From positions 37,275,425 to 37,339,424 of the forward strand of contig CM076266.1 of NCBI GenBank assembly GCA_038380795.1: a stretch of DNA of 64,000 nucleotides, in the 5' to 3' direction. The stretch's first letter is position 1, and each line of letters opens with the position of its first letter. A program made the translations under genes and the position numbers. The notes beneath the pieces are model-generated. The model had not been told where the DNA came from and made no database searches. It saw only the letters and a program-made list of their open reading frames with translations. Below are positions 54,101-64,000 of this stretch, in pieces. The stretch comes from Pyrocephalus nanus. Taxonomy: Eukaryota > Chordata > Aves > Passeriformes > Tyrannidae.

Positions 54101-56283
54101 GGATGGCAAGCACTACAACACAGAAATTCCATGCCACATTTAAAAACAAACACAAGCACCCACGTAGAGAGGAAATCACACATTAATAGAGATCCAAGGT
54201 TCATCAGTCTCTGGGATCACTGTGGCTGAACAAGTAGTTTTTCAAGAGGGCACATTCCAAAGCTAGAGATGTTGAAAAATACGTGGGTGCTCAAAGGATT
54301 GAAAAGAGCATAGTTCCACGGATTTTATCCAGAGCCCATCTAAGCGGCACTTCCATTCACTGCAATAAGCTTTGGATCATCCTCAACATCCAAATGTAGT
54401 CCTCACTCACAAAAAATTGGCCGGTCGCATTGGAAAATGTTTGGGCAAGGTACCCCACCCATAAACAGCGCGCTCGGGGAGAGTATGGTAGTAAACAACG
54501 AATAACTTGTCTCTTTGCCAGGATTAGGGGTTGTGTCTCTTAGTTGTTCAACCTCTGAGACAGTAAAAAGAGGGATTTAGTAAGGTAGTATCTTTGAAGC
54601 AATCTAAGAAGGAATGCCACATGAATGAGAAATAAGAGGATAAGGGTTCCTTCAATGTTGATGTTGAAAGTGGAAGAAATGACTAAGCGATGGGGTGCAG
54701 AAAGTTACTAGCAGATGGACACAGTGCTTCCAACAGCTCTTTGCTCTGGGATCTTGTAAGTAGGAAGAAGAATAGAAAGGAAATACAAACCTGAGTGTGG
54801 AAAGAGAGTTCTACTATGGGAATTGCCACATCATCTAGGTGGAAGACAAAGATACGGAAGTCCATTTGCAGGAGAAAGAGAGCATAAACACAGTTAAGTG
54901 GATATTAATGAACACTAAACAAGAATGGCAAGCCTGCTCTGAACTTACAAATCATATCCGCATTAATACCAAATGAGTTCATTAAGATTAACATTATTAT
55001 GATGAGTATCAAAGGGATTAAAAGAGATTATGGCAAATAAGAGAGTTAGATAGGAATGAGATGTAATTACCTTCCTATCTGGTTTATCTGTAGCTGCAGA
55101 GAAAGACCCAGCATTCACTTTACACTGGAGTAACCTAACTCATATTTTGATCTGAAGTGTAATTTTCAGCAAAGCTGATCTCAACAGTTTGTGCTGAACA
55201 TGGCCCAGGCATGTGCAGGGCGAACAAAAGAGGGTGGAAGGTGAGAGTAGATAGAGATGGGGAAGGGCGCAGGAGGTCTGCTCTTGCCCCAGCACCCTCA
55301 TCCAAACGTAGCAAACAACTTGGTCTTCCTGCCCCCTGTGTCCAAGACGTGATGTGAGGCCAGCCCTGGTACCACCTCTGTCCAACACCTGACCTGCTTT
55401 GACCCCAGCACTCGTGACACCAGCTCTGAAAACTTCACCGGGCTTCACAAACATCAGCCAAGTCTTCCAAAAACATTTAAGGGAAATAGTCTCACTGTAG
55501 AGCTAAGAAAACTGAGGAATACAGGGGCAGAGGGATCACATTCAGTGAAATAAAAACAAGCTGTCTGATTTTTACCTCTTGCTTTTGTACTGCAAGTACA
55601 GAGCCAGTTCTTTTGTGCATGCAGAGACCAGCTAAGGAGCACCAAATTATGGCTTAAAATCACACAGCTTATAGAGCCGATATTGTGCCAATGCACACAG
55701 TCAGCGATGCAGGCGGAAATGTTACTTGGGATCTTGGTGGGGAAAATTTACTGGGACTCATCCAGCCGGGCTCTGCTCGGAGCAGATTGCCTTTCTTCAC
55801 AGGCTGATCATGCACAGTCGGCACTCCAGTGCAAACATCACTCCCCATCTCTGCTGTGTTTGGCCTCTGGTTTGTTTGACAGGTTACATGTGCTTCTGAA
55901 TATATCTTCTGATGCTCATTTTCAGAGTGCTGTTAACATTTCTCTTGGCTGCTGTTTAAAAATTAGGTCCCTAAAGATATCATCCTTCAATAAGAAAATC
56001 TTCTTGCCAGAAGACCCAGCTTTAAACCTGCAGAACTTGACTGTCAGAGCTGCTGACCTCCACCATGAAGCTTCAAGTCTACTGGCAAACCTGCACACTG
56101 GCTCCCAAGTAAGCTGAGCAGCTAGCAGCACAGGAATCCAAAATGGGCAGCTACTTTCTTTTTGTTGTTGTCCAAGATGAATGTGCATTTCAAAAGCACC
56201 TGTCAAGCATAACCAGAGCTGTTTGGCTCTCACCTGGACAGTTATACTTCCCAAATTATATGTTTCATTGCTTCAACAACCAA

Positions 56284-56316
56284 CATACATACATACATAC
56301 ATACATACACACACGC
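56284..56316. repeat. (CATA)n microsatellite with CA tail
   Basis: About six CATA units pass into CACACACGCAC. Confidence 0.9.
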
Positions 56317-57404
56317 ACCTGTGTGAATGCATATGGAATTCACAAATGCAACTTTTTGAAAGAAGCCTTTTGTCTGTTTTTCCTGTGGTGCTGTGTTGAA
56401 ATCAGTGAAGGAACTTAGAGTTGCAGTGTGCTTCTGAAAGGCAAGAAGGATTTACATCTTTACATCCTCTACCTAACTTCAGTGAGAGTGAATCAACAGG
56501 ATGCATAATGTGTGAAAGTTGTGAGTACAAGGCAGGGTCATCAGTCAGTCCACACTGACTAGAACACCGTGCCATTCTCCCTTGCTGCCCTTCCAGACAG
56601 GTGAAATGTCAAAAGCAAGTACCAGACAAGTGATACTCTGATCCCTCGTGGAATGCAGTCCAATACCCAAAGACTTTCAGGCCATACCACACAGCATATT
56701 TTACATGTGTTTTTTATAAAAGAAATAGCAAGGATGCATTTCTGTGTAGGCAAAGATGGAGCCTGACAGTCTGTTGTCCTCTGCCCAGCACCTTACCAGT
56801 GCGCCTAGACACTATCCTAAGACAGCACCAACGTAATTTTCCTGCACAGTCTCCAGCCAGAAAAGGCAGGAAGGGAAAGAGTGAAGACAAGTCCACCCCA
56901 GCACCTGAAGTGGGCAGGAAAGCAGGAAAGAATCTACTATGCTTTATTCTGATGGTCCATGGAGCCGCACTTCCCAACATTTCTAGGAGAAAGTATGAGT
57001 CAGAAATCCTACGGGAACTCCTGCAGCAGCCCAGCTCCCTCCACAACCCACACATCCTCAACAGAGCACTGCGCAATCCAATCCATATGGTGTATCTGCA
57101 CTGCAACGTGGGCCAGAGTCGGGTGCGGCCTTACGTTAGGCTCTCATATGATAAAAGTTTGGCACGTGAGCAATTGTTTGTGCTTTAGCAGTTGACTGAG
57201 GAGCTTGGAAATCAAGGCACTTAGGGAAAAACTGTGAATAAAGTGGAGGGGCATAACAACTCAATATAAGACGGCTTTGCAGGGAGGGAAGGGAAGACAG
57301 GAGCTGGCTGGGGCTCTTGTTCAGAAAGAGATGGTGAGGTTTTGCCACCACCACAGAACAATACTGTTAGTTATTTTGCTCAGTCAGTCCTCAGTACAGG
57401 CTAT

Positions 57405-57417
57405 TAAAAAAAAAAAA
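57405..57417 (+). repeat. Poly-A run, about 13 bases
   Basis: Homopolymer, otherwise unremarkable. Confidence 0.8.
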
Positions 57418-58551
57418 ATCACCAAACCCTTAAGAGGATGTTTAGGGCTATCTTTAGTTAGCCAAACAAATCTGTGGTCTACTGCTGATCAAGTGGACAC
57501 CAATACAGTGCTTCCATCTGAGACAGAAATTCCCTTTCAAAGGGGCACTTCCGAGAGCCATATCTTAAGAGCTTACAGCTCTTTACACAGAAACCTGATG
57601 CAGAGCTCCTCCAAGCAGAATGAGTATCGTCAGGACACCAACACACACCTGATATCTTGCATTCATCCCACATCTAAACACAGGCAATGCACAAGCAGGG
57701 GCTTAGTCAGTGTTAAACTCTGTGGCCCATCCTAAGGGTAACGTACGCACAGTGAACTTAGGAAAGAGGTACCTTTTCTCCCATCCTGCTGGACCTAGAG
57801 ACTGTTAGTTATGTGGAAGAAAGACAGTAAGGTCTGAAGGGAGACAAACAGACTTACTAAGACAAGTACAAAGTTTCCTTTGCTCTGTCCTGCAAAGGAA
57901 ACCCGTGCAGGCAGTTTCCCCAGCTCCCAGGTTGTTCTAGAGAGCAGAACCGTGACAGGAAGGGACCTGCTGTGCAGAGTCAGGACCTCCGCGGTCACAG
58001 CAACGGCAGGACAGCCACCTACCAAACCAGCCACAAGCATGGGGTGAGCTAAAGAAGCTGAAGCTTGTTGAGATGAGCTCTGCTAAGTGCTTCCCTTAAA
58101 TGCTTTATTTTCTACAGCGGATTTCCAACAGTAAGAGCTTTTACTTGCTCTGCTAGGCAGAGGCTGAACTGCTTTCTTCATACAGTTTCAAATTCGCCAG
58201 CCACGCTCGAAGAACCACCCCTTTTTGCCTTTCTCTTTTCTTTCTGCTCTCTCCGGGCTTTTTGAGAAAAAGACATCCAGTTTCAAGCCATTTAAAGAAT
58301 ATCAAGAAACCCTCGTGGAAAATAATTTGCAGCTGTGATAATATCACTTTTTTTAAAATACCGTAATATAGTTTTACTTTTAATAATAAAAGATAAAAAA
58401 GGGGGAGTCTGTGAATAATTAGAGAGTGCAGTCTGAAGCCAGTTACAGTCACTGCAATTGATAATAAACTTAAAGCCCCTTGACAGCAGGTAAATGCTTT
58501 GCAACCCTGACCCCCTTCCTCTCACATTACTTAACAACCCTGCAGTTCCAG

Positions 58552-58577
58552 CATTACATCACCGTCCAAGCGATTGG
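58552..58577. promoter_or_regulatory. CRE-like module, copy 2 (first intron) with inverted CCAAT
   Basis: CATTACATCA (58552-58561) is followed at once by the 13-mer CCGTCCAAGCGAT (58562-58574), identical to the block at 59046-59058. ATTGG (58573-58577), an inverted CCAAT, overlaps its end. The element lies about 340 bp downstream of the first-exon donor. Sharing both a 13-mer and a 10-mer with the promoter copy is unlikely by chance, but function is inferred. Confidence 0.4.
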
Positions 58578-58631
58578 TTCCTGCATTTTAACTCTCTCCC
58601 TGTCTCCTCCGATTAGGAGCAACACAGTGAT

Positions 58632-58670
58632 GGGGGGGAGTGGGGAGTGGGGGGTGGGTGGGCGGTAGGG
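58632..58670 (+). other. G-rich, quadruplex-prone tract in first intron
   Basis: On the plus strand there are runs of 7, 4, 6, 3, 3 and 3 guanines separated by 1-5 bases (58632-38, 58642-45, 58649-54, 58656-58, 58660-62, 58668-70). This satisfies the usual G-quadruplex rule. The plus strand is the template strand for CREB5, so the RNA would be C-rich. It lies about 250-290 bp inside the intron from the first-exon donor. Confidence 0.7.
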
Positions 58671-58830
58671 AACCAAACCACAACAAACTACCAAACTTCT
58701 CTCAAGTTTGCTGTACTCCTTGTTTGGGTTTGGTTTGGTCAAAAAAGCAGCTTCTGCTCCTAAGAGCTGAGGTAACACGCACCAGAAAACAAACTCTGTA
58801 AAAGTGGAAAAGAGTGGGAAAAGGGAATTT

Positions 58831-58875
58831 GGGAGGGGAGGAGGAGATGAGGAGGAAGGCAAGGAGGGGGGGAAA
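58831..58875 (+). repeat. Polypurine tract next to first-exon donor
   Basis: This is an almost uninterrupted G/A stretch ending in a seven-G run at about 58866-58872, on the template strand of CREB5, 45-90 bp downstream of the first-exon donor. The nascent transcript would carry a long C/U tract here, a possible site for pyrimidine-tract-binding proteins and for triplex formation. It reads as low-complexity sequence and no coding is seen. Confidence 0.6.
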
Positions 58876-58917
58876 CGATATAGAAATCAGAAAAGGAAAA
58901 GAAAATTAAAAACAAAC

Positions 58918-58964
58918 CTCATGGACATCACTGAGCCTGAATTCCCTGCTGAGGTGCAGAACAT
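58918..58964 (-). CDS. CREB5: CREB5 alternative first coding exon (short isoform N terminus)
   Basis: On the minus strand an ATG at 58964 opens MFCTSAGNSGSVMSM plus two bases (AG) before a GT donor at 58917-58916. From memory, the human short CREB5 isoform begins MFCTSGGNSASVMSMR, so 13 of 15 residues match. The leftover AG joins the first base of the exon at 30402 to make AGG (Arg), as in the human protein. An in-frame TAG at 59010-59012, sixteen codons upstream, supports this ATG as the start. The exon replaces the C2H2 zinc-finger N terminus of the long isoform, so the product keeps the Pro/Ser-rich region and the C-terminal bZIP that binds CRE/AP-1-like DNA. The donor (gtttgt) is non-consensus. 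It was identified by homology and splice phase; the exon is too short to judge by coding statistics. Confidence 0.88.
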
Positions 58965-59019
58965 GAGAGCCCTGGAATGAGTGTATGTAGAACTTGAGCC
59001 AAAGCTTAACTAGCCCGAG

Positions 59020-59026
59020 TGAGTCA
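59020..59026. promoter_or_regulatory. AP-1 consensus site TGAGTCA
   Basis: A perfect TGAGTCA lies 56 bp upstream of the CREB5 short-isoform ATG, in the presumed 5'UTR or core promoter. ATF2-group/Jun dimers, including CREB5-Jun, are known to bind CRE and AP-1-type sites, so autoregulation is possible. This is a motif match only; a 7-mer has a fair chance of occurring by accident in 64 kb. Confidence 0.35.
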
Positions 59027-59045
59027 TATCCTTCCCATTTGATTC

Positions 59046-59067
59046 CCGTCCAAGCGATGATGTAATG
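59046..59067. promoter_or_regulatory. CRE-like module, copy 1 (upstream of first exon)
   Basis: The 13-mer CCGTCCAAGCGAT (59046-59058) runs directly into TGATGTAATG (59058-59067), which is CATTACATCA on the other strand, a CRE/ATF-type variant. The same two elements recur at 58552-58574 on the other side of the first exon with their relative order and orientation changed. I infer a regulatory role from position; the binding factor is unknown. Confidence 0.4.
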
Positions 59068-59530
59068 CCCTGGCCCTCTCCCTCGCTCCCGCTCGCTGCA
59101 CTACCTCCCTCCTCCCCTTTTCTCCTTTTTAGCTCAGTGCTGGTGAAGTCACCATTTAAATCTGGCAGCGCTGAAGCAAAAACTTCAATGTAACCAAAAC
59201 AGCCCCAGGCCAAGTTCCAGACGTACTGAGACTCGGTGGTGCAATTGCCATTGGAAACGGGTAAACAGAGAAAGAAACAGCGCTGCCTCTGAAGGGCCTG
59301 CGCAGCTGCCTGCCGGAGCGCAGGAAAACCCAGGGACCAGGATCGGGGATGACATGATTGACTGGGGAGCATCAGAAGATACTGCGTCGCTCCCGAACTC
59401 CCGCATGGTCTGTGCTTCGGGAAGGTCCGGCCATGGGAAAAGGAGGAGATGGAGCAGGAGATGAGAAGGGCAACAGTGAAGCCGCGAAGCGGACGCAGCG
59501 TGTGTGTGTGGGTCTGGGGAGAAGGAAGTT

Positions 59531-62500
59531 ATGCCGTAGACTGGGATGTCTCTGCCTCAGCAGAGCAGGGCTGGAATTGAGCCCCAACGCCTCAAAAGGG
59601 CTGTTTCTTGCTCTGTATTCTTCTGTAAGCAAACATACAGGTGCAAGGCACCTTCTTTCTCCGTGCCTTAAAAAGTACCAGAAAAGCCCCAAACCATACA
59701 GCACTGCAAGCTTATAACTAATTCACTACTGTGCTGTTGCTATTGCCTTTCTGGTGTTTATCTCTCAAGTCTGATATTAGTGATCTTTTTTTAAGGATAG
59801 AGAACGTTTCTAAATGGAACTTACTATAAACTTTCACGTGTGCGAGCAGAAGTTATTGTGGTGTGAAGCATTCTGCTGCACCGTATTGTGGTTCTCAGTC
59901 CTCCTGATGCTAAATGTTACTGACCATGGCTGAAATACCTCTGGAGTCCTCCCCCACAGAGGGCTTTTTTCCTGTTCATCACTCACAATTAATTGTAGTC
60001 AACACAGTATCAAGCAGCTGGTCCACAAAAGAATGCAAAACCTAAGTAGTAGTAGTAGTAGTAATAAAAATAATAAATGAAAATATCTAAGTACACGTAG
60101 CATCCATGAGCAATTCCAAGACTAGTAGTTTCAGCATCAAACTGCAGATGTAAGTATTTTTGGCACATATAACACCAGACAGGTATTTAAAAATTACTTC
60201 TTTCTTTATAGATCAAGAACTTTTTCACAAAGCCACTTCACCCCATGCTTCATAATGAAACTCAGTTTTCCAACACTCAGTGGATTCACCTATGCCCCCA
60301 AAATTCAGAAAACAGTAGGAAAACCACAAAGTCAATGTGTTTTCTTCTTTATAATGATGTGAATTTATGGAAAATCTATTTCTATTGCCTAGCACCATTT
60401 TACCACACAGGGTTTTTTTGGGGGGATGTGTTCATTAATTGATCACAACAGCAATGCAACAGAGACTATTGTAAAGTATCAAAATCTCCTCTGAGCCTAC
60501 TCTTATGGTTATAAGTTATCTTTATATTTCTATGGATCGACACCATTAGCTTCTGTCATGGTTTAGTCTTGTATTCAAATAGTCATGAATTTTTTGTTTA
60601 AGTGATCTTTTGTTTAAATTATATTTATTTTTGCAGACAGAATGAGAGAGGAAGTAAACCAAGAGTTTATCCTACTTAAATTAAAAAAACTCACAGTTTT
60701 CCATGGTGGCCTGACCTGCTGGTTGACATCCTCAATTGATATTGATGCTGCAGCCACTCAGAGTGACACCTTTATCAAGCAAGGCAGCTCTGAATTAGAG
60801 GTGATCAGCCATAATTATTACTGGCGCCACTGAAGCCTGTGGCTTGACAGCATCAGATGTGGTTGTTATAAAGTTTGGTCCATTGTGTCAATGGCCTGTA
60901 TAACTCATTTATGTCTGAATTGCCAGCTATTGATTTTTTCGTCTTCTGTCATGTAATAAAATAAAAGTTAGATCATTCCTAAAGCCCTCTTTTAATTCCA
61001 GCCTTGCTGATAGTTTCATTTTAAGCTCAGCCCGCTTCTCCCTCTCCTTATAAAAAAATGAGACTTCCAGCCCTTTTTCTGTGCATGTCTCAGAGGTCAT
61101 CCTCCCTCCTTCCTTCTTTTTATCTTGTCTCCTTACATTTACACTGCTGGATTGCATAGCTTCTGCTCATCCAGTTATGCCACTGACATTATTACAAATG
61201 TTGTCATGGGCCCAGGACAGAACATGGGCTCAGAACAGGGCAATGTGGCTACAGCTGAGGCACAACTTTAAATTCTCAGGCCCAACTTTGGAAGGAAGGA
61301 AGCTGGCACCAAAGAGAAAAAGGATTGCCCTGAGGAACCCAAGTTACTGTGGGGCCACTTGTGTAAATGTACTCATTCCTGCAGCCATTCCTGCAGTCTT
61401 CTCACTCTTCTGAAAAATCCTCACTTCCACCACTGCAAGTATTCAGAGCAAAATGCAAAGAGATGATGCAGGAGCTGCAGTATAGTTCCCTGTCCTCCTA
61501 AGGTTTCAACCACTTGCCTGGTAACTATGCTCTTTCCAAAAGAAAATTCATTCATTCACCAGAAGCAACAATAGATCCATTGCCCATCTGTGAGTATCTT
61601 AAGCAAAACAGCACAGAAGAGACTGCATGTGTATGGTAAATGATCCTTTTAATTATTATTATCTTCATAAACACAAACTCAGAAGAATTAAACTGCTTTC
61701 AAAAGTGTTTGTCTTACAGAGGATATTTCCAGGAGAAAGAGTATTTTCTGAAGTGAAGAAGAAAGGTCGAAGCAGTCTGAACTGCTGATCATTTCCAAAT
61801 TATATGTTTACACTGAAGTCCTATTTCAAGAAGGAAACTGCTTTAAAACAGAGCTCATGAACCAAAGGAGTTAAAAACTTATTTGGGCTTGCTGGTGTGA
61901 AAACAAAAAGTTCTTTCCAGGCAGGTATTTCCAAGGCCTATTGATTGATTTTTTTCTTCCCCCTAACAGGAAACACAGTTTTCCCATTTTCCTTCCTGTG
62001 ACAGAGCAGTTAATGATAAAGAATGTCCTGTGCTCAGAGAAAATTCCACTTGCAGGCAAGAGCTCCCTCTTTATCTGTTTACTTGTCTGTCTTTTCATTC
62101 TCCCCCCACACCAACCCCAGCCTTAAATTTCCATGTTCAGCCATGCTCAAGAATAGGGCTGTTGTGATGAGAGTTATGGGATGTTTTAATTCTAATGGGA
62201 GCCTTCTTCAAACTCGGGCCCTGGCCAGCACAGTTATGACTCCAGCTTAGCTGTCTAGTTCAGGAATTCTTGCAACACCCTCCCAGCAGAATGTTTCATC
62301 CTTAGGGAAAGGGTGGTGGGGCACACCACAGATGTTTGGTGTAACAAAAACTTGACAAAAATCACTGCTGCTGCTGAAAGTTTCCAGTCTCAATGATCAG
62401 AAAGCTCTGAATTTTGAGAGCCCAAACATCAGAGTGCACTGGAATTATCTCAAATGTGTATTGTAACATGGAACTGGGGGTACTACAGTTGAGATTGTGG

Positions 62501-64000
62501 ATGAACAAATCACCGGTCCTACAAGCATTTTAGATGAGTTTGTCACATACAGCCTTTGGGATTGACTCTTGCCTATTTCAATCAGTGGCCAAAGCATCAG
62601 CAAAGACTTGTGGAGGAAAGCAATACAGCCTGATTATTTTTTTCTCCGCTACTTGGCACTTAAAGAGGCTTGATTAAGAAACTATTCTGCAATAATGGTC
62701 CTGCACTCAGGAAAGTCTCATTTTCATTCTGACATTATTTTCCATTTCTAACCCAAGAGCCTTACAGTCTCTGTGGAATTAAAGAGGCCAGATAATTTCA
62801 GGGTTAAATAAGCTTTAATGACTATCACATGTATGGAACCTTAAACCTAGTATTAAAAATTATTTTTTTAAAGTGGCATCTCTTCCTTTCTTAATTTAAA
62901 ATAACCATCCAGGTGGTTTCCTAAGGATTTCTTTGCAAATTGCTTCCAGTGAACCTTTTCAGTTACAGACCACTGCAAACCCATGTGGTGGTATTCAGCA
63001 TTCAGTTCAACTTGGGTGTCCTGTGTTTTTGTAGTGGGCAGAGGGACTGTCTGCACAAGTGCGTGCACAGGGAGGCTGTCTGACAAGGCTAAGTGTCACT
63101 AGCAAGGACATAAGAATGTAAAGGTCCAAATTGTCAGCTGACCTAAAGAAAGGCAGGATTAAGAGTGGATCGTTCAAGTTGCTCATAAGATAATGTTCCC
63201 AACTCACTTTGGTGCTTCAGAAAAAGACATTCTTTGTTTAAGGAGACTCAGATCAAAGTGCTCAGCATTGGGCTGTATCAGAGGTATGGCTGGTTTTCCT
63301 ATGAGCTCTCCAAACTGTAATGAAATAAAGTATCTGGAAATATCTTTTGTGAGAAGTGCCCCAGATTTCTTGAACATAAGCTCTCTAAGACACTGGATTG
63401 GACAAAGTCTAAATGAATGCTGGAACAAAGATCTCCTGCTCTCACGCACATGCTCAAACATGCTGCTATGTTAGAAACACCCTACTGAAAATATTTAAGG
63501 AAGAAGAACTGCCAGAATTTGAGTCCAACATTTCTGGAGAAAGAAATGTGCAATGGGCATGATGGCCAGTAGACTTCCCCCAAACATTTTGGCAATGAAT
63601 CTTAACCCAAATCTTCAAGAATGATCTCAAGATAAGAAACGCTGCCCTAATAACAGTTCTAAGCATGTTAAAGCCACTTGGGGTCATGGGTTTTTTTTGT
63701 GCTAGGAACACTCAGCTACTAGGAAATAGAATTGCCTACTTACTATATACTCACCAAATAACTGTGGACCAGTGGCAAGTGGATGACCTGGAAGTGAAGA
63801 GCTTTGTATCCAATTATATGTCACTGAATCATCCAGTCAGAGTAGCCACCTATTTTATTACAGCTGTAAACCACAAATACCTAAGACAAATAATGTAGCA
63901 ATTTATGCAGAATAATAAATAATGCTTTACATTTTGGTATAACCTTTAGCCCCGAAAGATTCCAAAGCATCTTGCAGACCAGCCATAAAAAGTCATGCAA
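59531..64000. other. Sequence upstream of the internal promoter, no gene recognised
   Basis: This is AT-rich unique sequence with a TAG microsatellite at 60045-60063. In the long CREB5 isoform it would be intron between the zinc-finger-side exons and the PVPG exon. I looked for the C2H2 exon (Cys-x4-Cys...His-x3-His) and the exon ending in RQIG on the minus strand and saw neither. No other coding or RNA gene is supported. Confidence 0.6.
60045..60063. repeat. (TAG)n trinucleotide repeat
   Basis: About six TAG units are followed by an AAT-rich stretch. Confidence 0.9.

Larger units (their letters stand above)
30403..58917 (-). other. CREB5: CREB5 intron between short-isoform exon 1 and the PVPG exon (28.5 kb)
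   Basis: This non-coding interval is bounded by the donor at 58917-58916 and the acceptor at 30404-30403. No exon with CREB5 similarity was found in it. Open frames up to 170 codons occur but lack recognisable domains, conserved splice context or coding composition. Contents that can be named are an antisense CR1 fragment (~50.84-51.15 kb), an ancient L3/CR1-like repeat (~36.4-37.1 kb), a candidate solo LTR (~34.5-34.9 kb), several simple repeats, and a palindromic hairpin (46.06 kb). The rest is unique AT-rich intron sequence in which I see nothing definite. Confidence 0.85.
58965..59530 (-). promoter_or_regulatory. CREB5: Putative internal promoter and 5'UTR of the short CREB5 transcript
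   Basis: This segment lies immediately upstream of the alternative first exon. It is GC- and CpG-richer than its surroundings, with CpG clusters around 59045-59095, 59280-59320, 59385-59435 and 59480-59500. Visible motifs include a perfect AP-1 site TGAGTCA (59020-59026) and a CRE-like TGATGTAA (59058-59065, TTACATCA on the coding strand). There is also a TA-rich element on the coding strand (CTAAAAAG at about 59126-59133, TTTAAA at about 59156-59161) and a TGCGCA core near 59299. The 5'UTR contains an in-frame stop upstream of the ATG. I infer promoter function from position next to a first exon and from composition. No transcription start can be read directly, and the limits are approximate. 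Confidence 0.6.

Noticed and set aside
57277..57735. 152-codon plus-strand frame near the internal promoter
   Set aside because: It contains a poly-A-derived Lys run and low-complexity residues, with no recognised homology.
59010..59704. Long minus-strand frames of 110-120 codons upstream of the CREB5 first exon
   Set aside because: They lie in the GC-rich promoter/5'UTR segment where stops are scarce. None is in frame with the MFCTS start, which has its own upstream stop.
59531..64000. Search for the CREB5 C2H2 zinc-finger exon and the exon ending RQIG
   Set aside because: No Cys-x4-Cys...His-x3-His pattern and no matching peptide found on the minus strand; presumed outside the window.

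Overview
The window is vertebrate genomic DNA, almost entirely intronic, AT-rich and low in gene density. Three short exons on the minus strand are recognisable as parts of CREB5 (CRE-BPa, a bZIP factor of the ATF2/ATF7/CREB5 group). An antisense fragment that reads like a CR1 LINE at about 50.84-51.15 kb, a long decayed L3/CR1-like repeat at about 36.4-37.1 kb, and no recognisable Alu or L1 suggest a sauropsid. A bird is the best guess, with turtle or crocodilian as alternatives. The species cannot be fixed from the sequence.

Layout, reading CREB5 from high to low coordinates. (1) 59.53-64.0 kb is upstream or intronic sequence with no recognised exon. (2) 58.97-59.53 kb is a locally CpG-richer segment that I interpret as an internal promoter. 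(3) 58918-58964 is the coding part of the alternative first exon, beginning MFCTSAGNSGSVMSM; it belongs to the short CREB5 isoform that lacks the N-terminal C2H2 zinc finger. (4) 30403-58917 is a 28.5-kb intron with repeats, simple sequence and a few odd structures. (5) 30276-30402 is the PVPGSLSS...SAVLMP exon. (6) 28147-30275 is a 2.1-kb intron. (7) 28036-28146 is the MERQ...SEAKM exon. (8) 1-28035 is the start of the next intron. The His-rich/bZIP exon and the 3' end of the gene lie below base 1; the zinc-finger exons were not found and should lie above 64 kb.

The three exons have compatible splice phases: ATG AG|G CCT joins exon 1 to exon 2, and exons 2 and 3 both end in phase 0. Together they give the continuous start of the short isoform. 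No other protein-coding gene, tRNA, rRNA or CRISPR is supported. The many 60-170 codon open frames lack coding character.

The points most worth a second look are the internal promoter, where a 13-bp block next to a CRE-like TTACATCA/TGATGTAA motif occurs twice in different arrangement either side of the first exon; a G-rich/polypurine tract just inside the first intron next to a non-consensus donor; a perfect 22-bp palindrome inside a longer bulged hairpin (46.06 kb); a 32-base G run (14.88 kb); and a candidate solo LTR (34.5-34.9 kb).
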